From NCBI GenBank assembly GCA_028335825.1, contig JAIOKI010000007.1:434001-498000 (forward strand): 64,000 nucleotides of DNA, given 5' to 3'. The stretch is from Nosema muscidifuracis. Taxonomy: Eukaryota; Microsporidia; Nosematidae. How positions within the stretch are numbered: the first letter of the stretch is position 1; each line of letters starts with the position of its first letter. Positions 19,855-29,478 of this stretch are shown here, in pieces. Under the pieces are notes generated by a model that searched no databases, had not been told where the DNA came from, and saw only the letters and a program-made list of their open reading frames with translations. The position numbers and the translations under genes are program-made.

Positions 19855-20249
19855 AAGGGCTTATATAAAGAATATTCTAAATTTTAAGAATTAACTATAT
19901 TTTTATTATTTATTATATTTATGTTATTAACTATATTTATATTCTTTAGTATATTTATATTATTTAGTATATTTATATTCTTTAGTATATTTATATTCTT
20001 TATTATAATCATGTCTTTGTTATACTTCTATTATTTAAATATTATAATCACGTCTTTGTTATAAAATATATCCTTTAGTATACAATTATATCCTTTGTTA
20101 TACAATATATCCTTTAGTATACACTTAAATCCCTTGTTATAAAATATATCCTTTATTACATTCATGTCAGTATATTTATATCTTTGTTTAATAAATCTTT
20201 TAACCCGTTATAAAAAATTAAAGCCCCAACAACAAAAATTCAAAACAAA
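19855..20249. repeat. Spacer with ~20-bp repeats
   Basis: 19900-20000 repeats atatttatattctttagt; 20000-20150 repeats ttgttataaaatatatcctt. It lies between the divergent SUMO and NPL4 genes. cccc at 20224-20227 lies about 20 bases before the NPL4 ATG. Confidence 0.65.
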
Positions 20250-21734
20250 ATGATAATTTTTATAAAAGGACCGACTGAACGTAAACGTATAGATATAGGC
20301 CCACATGATAAATTGAACAAGAAAGTACAAGAATTATTTCAAACAGAAGTATTTACTCTTTCTTTAGATGAGAATAATCTTCAACCTATAGATGGAAATA
20401 ATACTATAACTGATCTTAATATAACTAGAGGAAATACAATATATTTACATTATGATGTCATAAAAAAAGATGTTAAACGTGAGAAAGATAAATTTATGTG
20501 TGATCATGATATTAATGCTATGTGTGCTAATTGTGCACCTTTAGATCCATGGGATGAGAAATATTATACTGATAAGAAGATTAAATACTTAAGCTTTGGA
20601 TCATACGTAGAAATGTGTAAATATAAAAATACAGATTTATCTATGGAAGATTATACAGTAAAATCTTGTACTGATCATAACAAGAATATAAAATGTGTAA
20701 ATTGTCAAGATAAAGATATTTTTTTAAATCCTCAAAGATACCGAATGGTGGATCATGTTGAATTTGATGATTATGCTATGGTAGAGAACTTTATTAAACA
20801 TTGGAGAGATAATAGAAGACAATATTTTGGTATACTTGTTGGGAAATATAAACCTTATGATGTAGTGCCACTGGGTTGTAAAACTATTGTATCAGGTATT
20901 TGGATTCCTGAACAAGAAAACTTTCCAGATGGATTTATTATCAAAGAATCTTTAGATGATGATTTTTTATTAAATTCTGGATTAGAATTCGTTGGAATGA
21001 TTTATTCAGATTTAATTTATGATGGAAATATTACAAGTTCAAAAATCAAGGAAGATTTCTTTTTATCATCTTTAGAAGTAAATTTCATATCAAAAATGCA
21101 ATTTATGTTTCCAAATTTCGTAGATAAAAAACTTTTTAATTCAAAATTTGTAACTATAGTAGTAACAGCTAATGAAAATAATGAAGTAGAATTAAAAGAA
21201 TACCAAGTAAGTTCTCAATGTATGGCATTAACAAGAAATCAATTAATTTTACCTACAGAAGATCCAAAAAAATTTTATACAAATAAGAATATTTTTTATA
21301 AGAAAATAGAAGATGATTCTACACTTAAGACAGTTAAATCAGATCCATTTATTCCTGTTGATTATTTTATTGTACGACTTACACATGGTAATAAACAACA
21401 ACCTTTATTCTTGGACAGTACATTCGTTAGCAATATATTTACACACAAAAAAATGGCAGAATATTTCGAAGAAAATTATTCGTTCGAAAAGTTTTCAAAT
21501 TTTAGTTTTCTTATGAAAATTAAGAACAAAGTGAATGATTTTAATAAGCTTTTTAAATGTATATTAGAAAATGATAGAAAATATTTCGAAGAGTTTGTTC
21601 AAAGTAAAGATTTTAAAGAATTAGTTCATCCTTTACAAAAGTTTTATAAACGTTCTTGGACTTGTAAAGCTTGTACATTTTATAATGAGCATAGTTTAGA
21701 TAAATGTGAGATATGTGAAACACCAAATTTCTAA
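20250..21734 (+). CDS. NPL4: Npl4, Cdc48 cofactor
   Basis: Adaptor that with Ufd1 lets Cdc48/p97 unfold ubiquitinated proteins. Seen: N-terminal ubiquitin-like domain (1-75, MIIFIKGPTERKRIDI...), paired zinc fingers from about residue 86 (CDHDINAMCANCAPLDPWDEKYY and CTDHNKNIKCVNCQ), the MPN-like core (HVEFDDYAMVENFIKHWRDNRRQYFGILVGKY), and a C-terminal NZF finger WTCKACTFYNEHSLDKCEIC. The NZF is present in metazoan Npl4 and absent from budding yeast. The stop codon lies in the first unit of a 40-bp tandem array. Confidence 0.93.
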   Translation: MIIFIKGPTERKRIDIGPHDKLNKKVQELFQTEVFTLSLDENNLQPIDGNNTITDLNITRGNTIYLHYDVIKKDVKREKDKFMCDHDINAMCANCAPLDPWDEKYYTDKKIKYLSFGSYVEMCKYKNTDLSMEDYTVKSCTDHNKNIKCVNCQDKDIFLNPQRYRMVDHVEFDDYAMVENFIKHWRDNRRQYFGILVGKYKPYDVVPLGCKTIVSGIWIPEQENFPDGFIIKESLDDDFLLNSGLEFVGMIYSDLIYDGNITSSKIKEDFFLSSLEVNFISKMQFMFPNFVDKKLFNSKFVTIVVTANENNEVELKEYQVSSQCMALTRNQLILPTEDPKKFYTNKNIFYKKIEDDSTLKTVKSDPFIPVDYFIVRLTHGNKQQPLFLDSTFVSNIFTHKKMAEYFEENYSFEKFSNFSFLMKIKNKVNDFNKLFKCILENDRKYFEEFVQSKDFKELVHPLQKFYKRSWTCKACTFYNEHSLDKCEICETPNF

Positions 21735-21940
21735 TAATAAATAGTTAATCATTTTATGATATTTAAATTTCTAATAATAAATAGTTAATCATTTTCTATT
21801 ATTTAAATTTCTAAAAATAAATAGTTAATCATTTTCTATTATTTAAATTTCTAATAATAAATAGTTAATCATTTTCTATTATTTAAATTTCTAATAAAAA
21901 TAGTTAATCATTTTATGATATTTAAATTTCTAATAATTAA
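21725..21940 (+). repeat. 40-bp tandem array beginning at the NPL4 stop
   Basis: Five copies (starts 21725, 21765, 21805, 21845, 21885) plus a partial sixth. The unit begins aaatttctaataataaatag; copy 1 holds the last two codons and the TAA of NPL4. Copies 1 and 5 share atgat where copies 2-4 have ctatt. Confidence 0.9.
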
Positions 21941-22304
21941 AATTTGATATAGCCATTGTACTTTTTAAAAATAGAATTAAAATCTATCATTAATAGATTA
22001 TTGAATTTTAATTTTATATAATTGATTACTGAATTTTAATCTTATATGTTGATTACTGAATTTTAATCTTTTCATAATTACTAAATAGTAAGATAGTATG
22101 AAACAAAGATTTTTAGATAAAAAATTAGTGGTATTTTTTCAGATGTTAATAAATATTTTTTTATTGTAAATAAAATTAAATTTCTTAATCCATTTAAATA
22201 TAATAAAATTTATTTTCATCCAAATTTTTTTTATTTATTTGAAACTAAAAAATGAATTTTCTTGAATTTTTTTTATATAAATTTATACCCCGCATAAAAT
22301 AAAA
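21941..22304. other. AT-rich spacer upstream of DnaJ
   Basis: Contains three imperfect copies of ttgattactgaattttaat at about 21990-22075. No gene seen. A CCCC run at 22288-22291 precedes the DnaJ start. Confidence 0.5.
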
Positions 22305-23528
22305 ATGGCACAAGATCCACAAGGCTTTTACGAAGTATTAGGATTAAAACCTGGTGCACCAATAGAAGAAGTTAAAAAAGCATACAACTCTCAACAAAAG
22401 AAATATCATCCTGATGGTAAATGCATAAAAGATGAATTACGTAAATGTAAGACAGATGCAGAAAAAGAAAAAATTAAAGAAGAATTCCGTAAGATATCTT
22501 CTAAATGTAATGAAGCTAAATCTGTATTATATGATGAGAAGAAGAAAAAAGAGTATGACACTGGTATGCCATCTGATTTTGGTAATTTTGGTGGAGCTGA
22601 TTTCTTTGATATTTTCTCACAATTTACTGGTGGATCAAGAAAGAATCAAGTTCATAAAGTAAAAGATATTGAATATGAATTCCAAGTTTCATTTAAAGAA
22701 GCATTTTTAGGAAAAGTAGCTAGTTTTAATGTTAAAGTACAAAGAGAATGTAAAACATGTGATTGTAAAGGAGGAGATCAATTAGAGACTTGTAATACTT
22801 GTAAAGGTAAAGGTAAAATTGAGTATCATAAAAGACTTGGACCATATATTTCTGTATCAGAAGATACTTGTAATAATTGTGATGGACTTGGTAAGATTGT
22901 AAAGGGTAAATTATGTACTGATTGTAATGGTAAAAGATATAAAGAAGTTAAAGAACATATTGAAGTTAATGTAGAACCAGGAGTTATTGATGGAAAGACT
23001 TATAAATTTGTAGGAAGAGGTAATCATAAAAAAGGATGTATTCCTGGAGATATAATTTTAGTAGTAAATATAATGAAAGATCCAAGATTTAAAAGAATTG
23101 ATAATAATTTAATTAGTAAAGCTGATATTCCTTTATACACAGCTTTAGCAGGAGGACCAATATATTTTGATCATATTAGTGGAAAGAAATTAGAAATTAT
23201 GTTAAAACCCTTTACAGATTTTAAGAAATGTATTATTGTTAAGGGAGAAGGTTATAAATTACCTAATTCGAATAATTATGGAGATTTAATAATTGATCCT
23301 AATATAGTTGTAGACAGAAATATTGATAAAAATTCCTTAGCACAAGCTTTAAATTATTCACCATCTAAGAATATTTACACAGGTACTTGTCAAAAAAAAT
23401 CATCAGAATTTGGTAAGATGCCAGATGAGAGAAAAGAAAGAGAGGATAGACATTTTGGTCATGGAAGTGCAGAAGATTTTATAGGAGGAAATGCCAGTTC
23501 TTTTTTTAGCAAATTCGGATTTTTTTAA
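22305..23528 (+). CDS. YDJ1: Type I DnaJ/Hsp40 (Ydj1-like)
   Basis: Hsp70 co-chaperone. Seen: J domain (8-88) with HPD at about residues 36-38, four CxxCxGxG-type zinc repeats (about 148-215: CKTCDCKG, CNTCKGKG, CNNCDGLG, CTDCNGK), and the two client-binding barrels. The J domain carries an insert after HPD (KCIKDELRKCKTDAEKEKIKE). There is no CaaX box at the C-terminus (ends SKFGFF), so membrane anchoring by farnesyl, as in yeast Ydj1, is not expected. A CCCC run lies about 13 bases before the ATG. Confidence 0.93.
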   Translation: MAQDPQGFYEVLGLKPGAPIEEVKKAYNSQQKKYHPDGKCIKDELRKCKTDAEKEKIKEEFRKISSKCNEAKSVLYDEKKKKEYDTGMPSDFGNFGGADFFDIFSQFTGGSRKNQVHKVKDIEYEFQVSFKEAFLGKVASFNVKVQRECKTCDCKGGDQLETCNTCKGKGKIEYHKRLGPYISVSEDTCNNCDGLGKIVKGKLCTDCNGKRYKEVKEHIEVNVEPGVIDGKTYKFVGRGNHKKGCIPGDIILVVNIMKDPRFKRIDNNLISKADIPLYTALAGGPIYFDHISGKKLEIMLKPFTDFKKCIIVKGEGYKLPNSNNYGDLIIDPNIVVDRNIDKNSLAQALNYSPSKNIYTGTCQKKSSEFGKMPDERKEREDRHFGHGSAEDFIGGNASSFFSKFGFF

Positions 23529-23881
23529 TTTACATAAATAAATTACTTTTATTCATTGTCTTTAACTAAATGTGTTATTTAAAATCTTTAAGTAAAAATA
23601 TATTATATTAAATTCTTTAAGTAAATATGTTATTAAAGTCTTTGTAATAAAATTATTTACTAAAAAATCGTTATATTATTTATTTATTGTAGTTATTCAA
23701 AGTCTTGTAATAAAAATTATTTACTTAAAAATCGTTATATTAGCAATACATTTTATTAAAATCGTTATATTATTTATTGTATTAAGATAAACCTTTTATA
23801 TTATTTATTATATTAAAATCTTTAAATATAATAATTAATATTTCTATCTTTTTATTATCATATACATAATTTTTATCCCTT
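23529..23881. repeat. Spacer with ~60-bp imperfect repeats
   Basis: Words aaaatcgttatattatttat and tctttgtaataaaattattt recur three to four times between 23570 and 23820. No gene seen. Confidence 0.55.
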
Positions 23882-25027
23882 ATGGTAGAATACAATACAG
23901 ATATTTTAGAAGAATATAATATCTGGAGAAAGAATGTTCCTCTAATATACGACTTAATGTTCTCACATACATTAAAATGGCCATCTTTATCAGTTCAATA
24001 TTTTCCAGAAACTAAAAGAGATAATCTTAAAGAAAAAACTACACAAAGACTTTTATTAAGTACTAATTCTAATAATACTGAACAAGAATATATACAAATA
24101 GCATCAGTAGATTTTCCAGATAAATATGATGAATCACTTAGTGAAGACTGTTATGGTGATTTAAGATTTAAAATAGAACAATCTATACCTGTAAGTGGAA
24201 GTGTAAATACAGTTAAATATAATCCAAATGCTTGGCATATTTTAGCAGCACGATTCGATACAGAAGATGTTCAAATATTTGATTATACTAAACATCTAGC
24301 AAATAGTAAACAACCTAACCCTGATATTATACTTAAAGGACATACAGCGGGTGGATTTGGAATATCTTGGAATCCAAATATTGTTTCTGAACTTTCTACT
24401 TGTGGAGATGATAAATTAATTTGTATATTTGATATATCAAAAGATGGAAAAGAAATTTATAAAAAGAATTCATTATCTAAACATAAAGATATAGTCAATG
24501 ATTTATGTTATAATTATTTTAGTGAGAATGTACTTGCATCAGTAAGTGATGATAAATCAATTATTATATGGGATACTAAATCTAAAGATCCTTCTTTTAT
24601 TAGAGAAGATGCTCATAATTCAGATATTTTCTCTGTACATTTCTCTCCATTAAATACATTTTTTTTAGGTACATCATCAGCTGATAAAAGTGTAAAAATA
24701 TGGGATACTAGAAATATGAAGAAATGTCTTAATAATTTATTAACTCATTCAGATACAGTAGAGAGAATAGAATGGTCTCCACATTCAGAGACTATACTTG
24801 CTTCTTCAGGTAGAGATAGAAGAGTATGTATTTGGGATTTATCACTTACAGGATCTATTTTATCAGATGAGGATTCTTTAGATGGTCCCCCTGAACTTCT
24901 TTTTTTACATGGTGGACATACAGATAATGTATTTGATATATCTTGGAATCCATCAGAATTATTTGAGATAGCTAGTGTATCAGAAGATAATATTTTACAA
25001 ATATGGCAGATTCCTGAACGTGAATAA
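23882..25027 (+). CDS. HAT2: RBBP4/Msi1/Hat2-type WD40 histone-binding protein
   Basis: Histone H4-binding subunit of chromatin complexes (HAT1, CAF-1, Rpd3-type deacetylases). Seen: the diagnostic N-terminal helix EEYNIWRKNVPLIYDLMFSHTLKWPSLSVQYFPE, then seven WD repeats with clear IWDT/WDTR endings, and the insertion SILSDEDSLDGPPELLFLHGGHTDNVFD typical of RBBP4 relatives. A compact genome may use one such protein for all these complexes; the HAT2 symbol is only one choice. ATG follows tatccctt. Confidence 0.93.
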   Translation: MVEYNTDILEEYNIWRKNVPLIYDLMFSHTLKWPSLSVQYFPETKRDNLKEKTTQRLLLSTNSNNTEQEYIQIASVDFPDKYDESLSEDCYGDLRFKIEQSIPVSGSVNTVKYNPNAWHILAARFDTEDVQIFDYTKHLANSKQPNPDIILKGHTAGGFGISWNPNIVSELSTCGDDKLICIFDISKDGKEIYKKNSLSKHKDIVNDLCYNYFSENVLASVSDDKSIIIWDTKSKDPSFIREDAHNSDIFSVHFSPLNTFFLGTSSADKSVKIWDTRNMKKCLNNLLTHSDTVERIEWSPHSETILASSGRDRRVCIWDLSLTGSILSDEDSLDGPPELLFLHGGHTDNVFDISWNPSELFEIASVSEDNILQIWQIPERE

Positions 25028-25525
25028 ATTATTTTTATGAGTATATTATTTTTTAAGTATATATAATATTATTTAATTATATATAAATATTATTTATGTA
25101 TAGAAAATGAATGATATTTTTATGAGTATATTAATTATTAAGTATTTTATGTATAGAAAATGAATGATATTTTTTTAATTATATAAAATATTATAAATAT
25201 CATTCATTATTTTATAATCAATATCATCAATTTTCTTATGATCAATATTATTTATTTATATAACTTCTTTTATATATTATATTAAAAATAAATTAACTAG
25301 TGAAAAAGTAAATAGTAGCTTATTTTTAAATACAGAATATTAAACTATTTTAATATAATTTTTATATCTTTATATAAATTATAAATAAAAATAATATTCT
25401 AATATAAATTATAAATAAGACTACTCCATTATAAAAGAATTTTACTCCTTTTATCTATATCTTTAATATAAATTATAAATAAAAATAATATTTTATATGT
25501 AAAAATAATTTTATCCCTTCTTCTT
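25028..25525. other. 0.5-kb AT-rich spacer
   Basis: Contains direct repeats of tatgtatagaaaatgaatgatattttt (shown in part: gaaaatgaatgatattttta twice near 25100-25170) and of atataaattataaataaaaa near 25380-25490. No gene seen. Confidence 0.5.
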
Positions 25526-26335
25526 ATGGAAACAAAAAAGTTTTTTACTATAGACGATTTTGAATTGGGTAAACCTCTCGGTCGTGGTAAATTTGGTCAA
25601 GTATGGATGGCTAAAGAAAAGAATAAAGGATATATAGTAGCACTTAAAATTATAAAAAGAAGTTCTATTCTTACTAAAGAAACAGCTAAACAAATAAGAA
25701 GAGAGATAGAAATTCATAGAAGACTCAAACATAATAATATATTAAGAATGTATGGATATTTTTATGACTCAGAAAGATTATACTTAATTTTAGAATATGC
25801 TGGTAAAGGTGAGTTTTTCAAATTACTTAACGAAAATAACGGAAAATTTTCTGAAAAATCTACTTCAATTTATATTAAACAACTTATTGATGGATTAATA
25901 TATATGCATGATAATGATGTTATACATAGAGATATCAAACCAGAGAATTTATTATTGGGATCTGATAATCAACTTAAATTAGCTGATTTTGGATGGGCTG
26001 TTAAAAATAATGACAAGATGAGATTAACTTTTTGTGGTACATTAGAATATCTCTCACCAGAAATGTTAAATAATCAAGTACATGATCATAATATTGATAT
26101 TTGGTGTTTAGGAGTTCTTACTTATGAATTTCTTATTGGTAAACCTCCTTTTGATATTAAACCTAGATCTTTAAGAGAAGCTAAAAGGAAGATTGTATCT
26201 TGTAATATATCTAAACCTAATAATATGAGTTCAATAGCTTTTGATTTTATAGATAGATTATTAGTTAATGATAAGAGTAAAAGAATGACTCTTCATGGAG
26301 CTTTAAAACATATCTTTATAGTCAAACATAATTAA
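25526..26335 (+). CDS. IPL1: Aurora-type serine/threonine kinase
   Basis: Mitotic kinase for chromosome segregation. 269 residues, almost only the kinase domain: FTIDDFELGKPLGRGKFGQVWMA (glycine loop), VALKII (catalytic Lys), HRDIKPENLLL, DFGWAV (the DFGW of Aurora kinases), activation loop ending TFCGTLEYLSPEML. The Thr that Aurora kinases autophosphorylate has a matching position (MRLTFCGT). The N-terminal extension with degradation boxes is gone. CCC lies about 9 bases before the ATG (tcccttcttcttATG). Confidence 0.93.
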   Translation: METKKFFTIDDFELGKPLGRGKFGQVWMAKEKNKGYIVALKIIKRSSILTKETAKQIRREIEIHRRLKHNNILRMYGYFYDSERLYLILEYAGKGEFFKLLNENNGKFSEKSTSIYIKQLIDGLIYMHDNDVIHRDIKPENLLLGSDNQLKLADFGWAVKNNDKMRLTFCGTLEYLSPEMLNNQVHDHNIDIWCLGVLTYEFLIGKPPFDIKPRSLREAKRKIVSCNISKPNNMSSIAFDFIDRLLVNDKSKRMTLHGALKHIFIVKHN

Positions 26336-26647
26336 AATGTATTTAACAGAAATAATTTTTTAATTAATAATTTTAAAACAGTAAGAAAGGAGTTATTTTA
26401 GAGGAATAAATATATATTAAATGAATGAAGAAGATATATAATTAAATGAAGAATATATATTAAAAAGTTTATATATAAATATATATAAAAGGTGTATATA
26501 AATAAAAGGGGTATATATATAGAAAGTGTATATAATTAAAATATATATTAATTGAAAGAGTATATAACTATAAATATAAAATATAAAAATATATATAATT
26601 AAAACTTATATAATAAATATAATTAAAACTCATATTTTTTTACCCAC
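26336..26647. repeat. AT spacer with ~20-bp repeats
   Basis: 26400-26600 repeats tatatataaaaggtgtatat-like words. No gene seen. CCC at 26643-26645 precedes the next ATG. Confidence 0.5.
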
Positions 26648-28051
26648 ATGGATAAATTTGAAAATATCAAAGAATATTTCATAAATCTTGATTTCGAGTT
26701 TGTAAATGATCATGAAATATTAGACAATGTATACAAAGAAATAGAAGGATACGAAGAAAAATTAATATTAAATTTAGAATCAGTTACAAATTTTGAGATA
26801 TTAATTAATAAAAGCAATCTTCAACAAATTATTAATCTATGTAAAAATATAAATTTACATTTCTTATCTTTAAAAAAAACTGGATCAAAATTCTGTGAAG
26901 TAATTTTAGATAGCATTTTTGATATTTTAATTAAAAATAATAAAGAAGAATTTGATATGATTCTTTTAGAAAAATACGTTTTAAATATTTTTGATGATAA
27001 TTTTAAAGAATTATGTGTAGATAAAAATGGTACACATGTTATAAGAAAATATATTGGATTAATTTATGGTAAAGAATTTAAATTAGTTAAAGAATTTCAA
27101 TTAGATGAAGAATCTAAAATAGATAAAGAATCTAAATTAGTTAAAGAATTTCAATTAGATGAAGAATCTGTTGATATAAAGGAATCTAAGACAAATAAAA
27201 AATCTAAATCAAATATAAAAGAATCTAAGACAAATAAAAAATCTAAATCAAATATAAAAGAATACAAATCAAATATAATTTCTATACTAGATAAAGATTA
27301 CAAATCAGATATAATTTCTATACTAGATAAAGAAATCTCTACAGATACACTTATTACTATAATTATGTATCTTAAATTAAATTATTCTAAACAAATATCA
27401 AGAATACTTGTTAAAAAATATGTATTAGAAGATAATTTGAAAAATAAAATGTATTCATACATTTTTGAAGATCTTATAAACATATCTGATACAAAAACTT
27501 TATCAATAATATTTAATAAGATAAAAGATAAATTTAATGAATATATTAATGATAAATATGCAGTATTTTTTATATTAAGTCTTATTAAAAAATATCCTAT
27601 AGAAAATGATTTTTATCTTTCGTATTGTGAAAAGGAAATGAAAAATAATAACGTCTTATTGAAGGTATTAGAAAACTATTGTTTGTTAAAAGATGTTAAG
27701 AAAATTAAGAAGGTTTTTAAAAAATATTATGGTATAGAAAATGAAATATTTAAAAATATTCTTTTGAGTCATACTGACTCACCAGATACTAAATATATAA
27801 ATTTAATTTGTCTACTTATGGATTTAGATATACTTAGAGTGAATAAAGATTTTATAAAATATTTTAATAATGAATGGGTGCATAGAAAATATGGAATTAA
27901 ATTATTAAAAGGGTTTTTTGAAGGAGGATCTGATAATAAATTAAAGAGCGAATTTGCAAGAAAAATTAATGTAGGAGGAAGTCTTAATAAAAAGAAAGAA
28001 GGTAAAAAAATATTGAGTCTTATTAAAACATATAAGAAATTAAAAATATAA
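26648..28051 (+). CDS. NOP9: Nop9-like PUF-repeat protein
   Basis: Probably the RNA-binding ribosome-assembly factor Nop9. Helical throughout; the segment FDDNFKELCVDKNGTHVIRKYIGLIYGKEF has the Nop9/PUF pattern (D-x-G-x-H-V-I-R), and WVHRKYGIKLLKGFFEGGSDNKLKSEFARKI resembles the C-terminal repeats. Other PUF repeats are too diverged to count. A repetitive insert (about residues 140-225: KESKTNKKSKSNI twice, KSNIISILDKD twice, LVKEFQLDEES twice) interrupts the array and is not found in the family. ATG follows tacccac. Confidence 0.7.
   Translation: MDKFENIKEYFINLDFEFVNDHEILDNVYKEIEGYEEKLILNLESVTNFEILINKSNLQQIINLCKNINLHFLSLKKTGSKFCEVILDSIFDILIKNNKEEFDMILLEKYVLNIFDDNFKELCVDKNGTHVIRKYIGLIYGKEFKLVKEFQLDEESKIDKESKLVKEFQLDEESVDIKESKTNKKSKSNIKESKTNKKSKSNIKEYKSNIISILDKDYKSDIISILDKEISTDTLITIIMYLKLNYSKQISRILVKKYVLEDNLKNKMYSYIFEDLINISDTKTLSIIFNKIKDKFNEYINDKYAVFFILSLIKKYPIENDFYLSYCEKEMKNNNVLLKVLENYCLLKDVKKIKKVFKKYYGIENEIFKNILLSHTDSPDTKYINLICLLMDLDILRVNKDFIKYFNNEWVHRKYGIKLLKGFFEGGSDNKLKSEFARKINVGGSLNKKKEGKKILSLIKTYKKLKI
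27080..27335 (+). repeat. In-frame tandem repeats inside the Nop9-like gene
   Basis: Three neighbouring in-frame duplications: ttagttaaagaatttcaatt (two copies), gaatctaagacaaataaaaa (two copies, 39-bp unit) and taatttctatactagataaa (two copies). All keep the reading frame and encode Lys/Glu/Ser-rich sequence. Confidence 0.75.
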
Positions 28052-28416
28052 ATTAAATTAATTAAGGATTATTTAGTAAATAAATTTTATATATTATATT
28101 TTGCTTATATATAATATGAAAATCTAACTCAGACTTAATAAATGAATAATATTTATATTATTAAATTTACTACATGAAGCTATCCCTATTAAAGAACAGA
28201 AATGTAATAGAAAATAAATGTTAACTTTTTATATATATTGATGATATTATGAAAATATTTGGTTCTTTTTTATAGACTTACAATTTAGCATATAAAAAAA
28301 ATATATATGAATAGAACAAGGTTTATTTTTAAGTAAAGATACAACAAATATTACTCATTTAATAAATTCAAAAGACTAAGTAAATTTAACTAAAAAAGAT
28401 TTTATCTACAATTTTT
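28052..28416. other. AT-rich spacer between convergent genes
   Basis: No gene, RNA fold or array recognised. Short T/A tracts only. Confidence 0.45.
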
Positions 28417-29478
28417 TTATTTTTTTGACCAATATTTTTTAAGATAATCAAAGCTAAATGTTATTTCTATAGTTTTATGATTTGAATTTTTATGTATAGG
28501 ATTTTCTTCTTCTTCTTTTTCAGTAGATATTTTGGTTTTATGTATGGGATTTTCTTTTTCTATAGATATTTTAGTTTTATGTATAGGATTTTCTTCTTCT
28601 ATAAATATTTTATTTTTATGTAAAGAATTCTCTTCTTCCTTTTTTATAAATATTTTATTTTTGTTAACAGACTTCTTTTCTCCTTTTATATCAGCTCTAT
28701 TATTTGCATATACAATTTTTGGTACTTTAATATTTGGACCTTTATTGAAAACATTTTCATAAAAAGATATTCTCTCCTTTATTAAAGACTTATTTTTTAT
28801 TTCTTTAAATACCCTGTTTTTATTTTCTATGATAATTACTTCTTTTGAAATACTATCACCATCGGTCGTAGAATCTTTAATTATTTCTTGACCTTCGATG
28901 GTGAAGCTTTCTTCCTTGACTACGTCATTGTTTATACAAGTAGACTCGTCAGTCATATTTTGACCTTTGACGGTACAAATTTCTTGTATAATTGAAGTAA
29001 TGACGTATACTTCATTATCATATTTCAAATCATTGGATAAAGAAAAAATCGATTCATTTTTTTCTTTATCCAATGATTTTTCAGTGTATCCAGAAAAGTT
29101 TTCGGGATATGGATAAACTTTTCTACCCCGAAGATACCTTTTCTGGATATTCTTCTTCTTGATCATTAGTGCAACATTTTGTACTAACATATTTACAAAA
29201 GGTTGACAACTAATGTCAGAAGTATTAAAGAGAATATCTTTCTCTACACATTGATGATGTCCCTCTACTAGATGGACATCATCATGTGTCTTCTCATTAT
29301 TTTTTATTACTCCCTGATCATCTACTTCGATCAGGGATCCTTCAAGCCCAGGTTCCTTATTATTTGTACCATGGGACTTCTCTTTTAATAAACTTTTATG
29401 TTCCTCACAATTGAAGTCTATTACAATTGTTTTGGAACGAGACATTCTTCTCTTGAATGTGTGATCCTTACCCTTCAT
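28417..29478 (-). CDS. Orphan gene whose coding DNA is a chain of hairpins
   Basis: Not recognised. 353 residues, hydrophilic, no signal peptide or domain I can name. The C-terminal quarter is a tandem repeat (NPIHKTKISxEKE, 28470-28640). The N-terminal two thirds are encoded by DNA (about 28,851-29,460) that is clearly less AT-rich than its surroundings (about 35% GC by hand count on three lines) and made of about a dozen adjacent inverted repeats, one a perfect 22-bp stem. The frame is open throughout and the ATG has a CCC triplet about 14 bases upstream (tccctataaaaaagcATG), so translation is likely. An alternative start, MSRSKTIV, lies 11 codons in. The protein may be secondary to a structured transcript. 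Confidence 0.7.
   Translation of the reverse strand: MKGKDHTFKRRMSRSKTIVIDFNCEEHKSLLKEKSHGTNNKEPGLEGSLIEVDDQGVIKNNEKTHDDVHLVEGHHQCVEKDILFNTSDISCQPFVNMLVQNVALMIKKKNIQKRYLRGRKVYPYPENFSGYTEKSLDKEKNESIFSLSNDLKYDNEVYVITSIIQEICTVKGQNMTDESTCINNDVVKEESFTIEGQEIIKDSTTDGDSISKEVIIIENKNRVFKEIKNKSLIKERISFYENVFNKGPNIKVPKIVYANNRADIKGEKKSVNKNKIFIKKEEENSLHKNKIFIEEENPIHKTKISIEKENPIHKTKISTEKEEEENPIHKNSNHKTIEITFSFDYLKKYWSKK
28470..28660 (-). repeat. In-frame repeat encoding NPIHKTKIS units
   Basis: About four copies of a 36-45 bp unit containing ttttatgtataggattttct on the plus strand, read on the minus strand as ENPIHKTKIS or ENSLHKNKIF. It makes up the C-terminal quarter of the orphan protein. Confidence 0.8.
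28851..29460. repeat. Serial inverted-repeat tract (hairpin chain)
   Basis: Stems found by hand, 5' to 3' on the plus strand: 28856-28864/28896-28904 (9 bp); 28921-28929/28999-29007 (9) enclosing 28932-28940/28983-28991 (9), 28947-28951/28968-28972 (5) and 28952-28955/28961-28964 (4); 29027-29048/29058-29079 (22, perfect); 29087-29098/29138-29149 (12) enclosing 29101-29106/29127-29132 (6); 29164-29170/29209-29215 (7) enclosing 29077+100-frame stem 29177-29183/29194-29200 (7); 29246-29262/29274-29289 (16 with one bulge); 29311-29319/29329-29337 (9); 29344-29353/29368-29379 (10 with bulges); 29400-29404/29434-29438 (5) enclosing 29407-29413/29424-29430 (7); 29442-29447/29455-29460 (6). Confidence 0.85.

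Noticed and set aside
21725-21940. CRISPR-like array
   Set aside because: Repeats are directly adjacent with no unique spacers, and the organism is eukaryotic.
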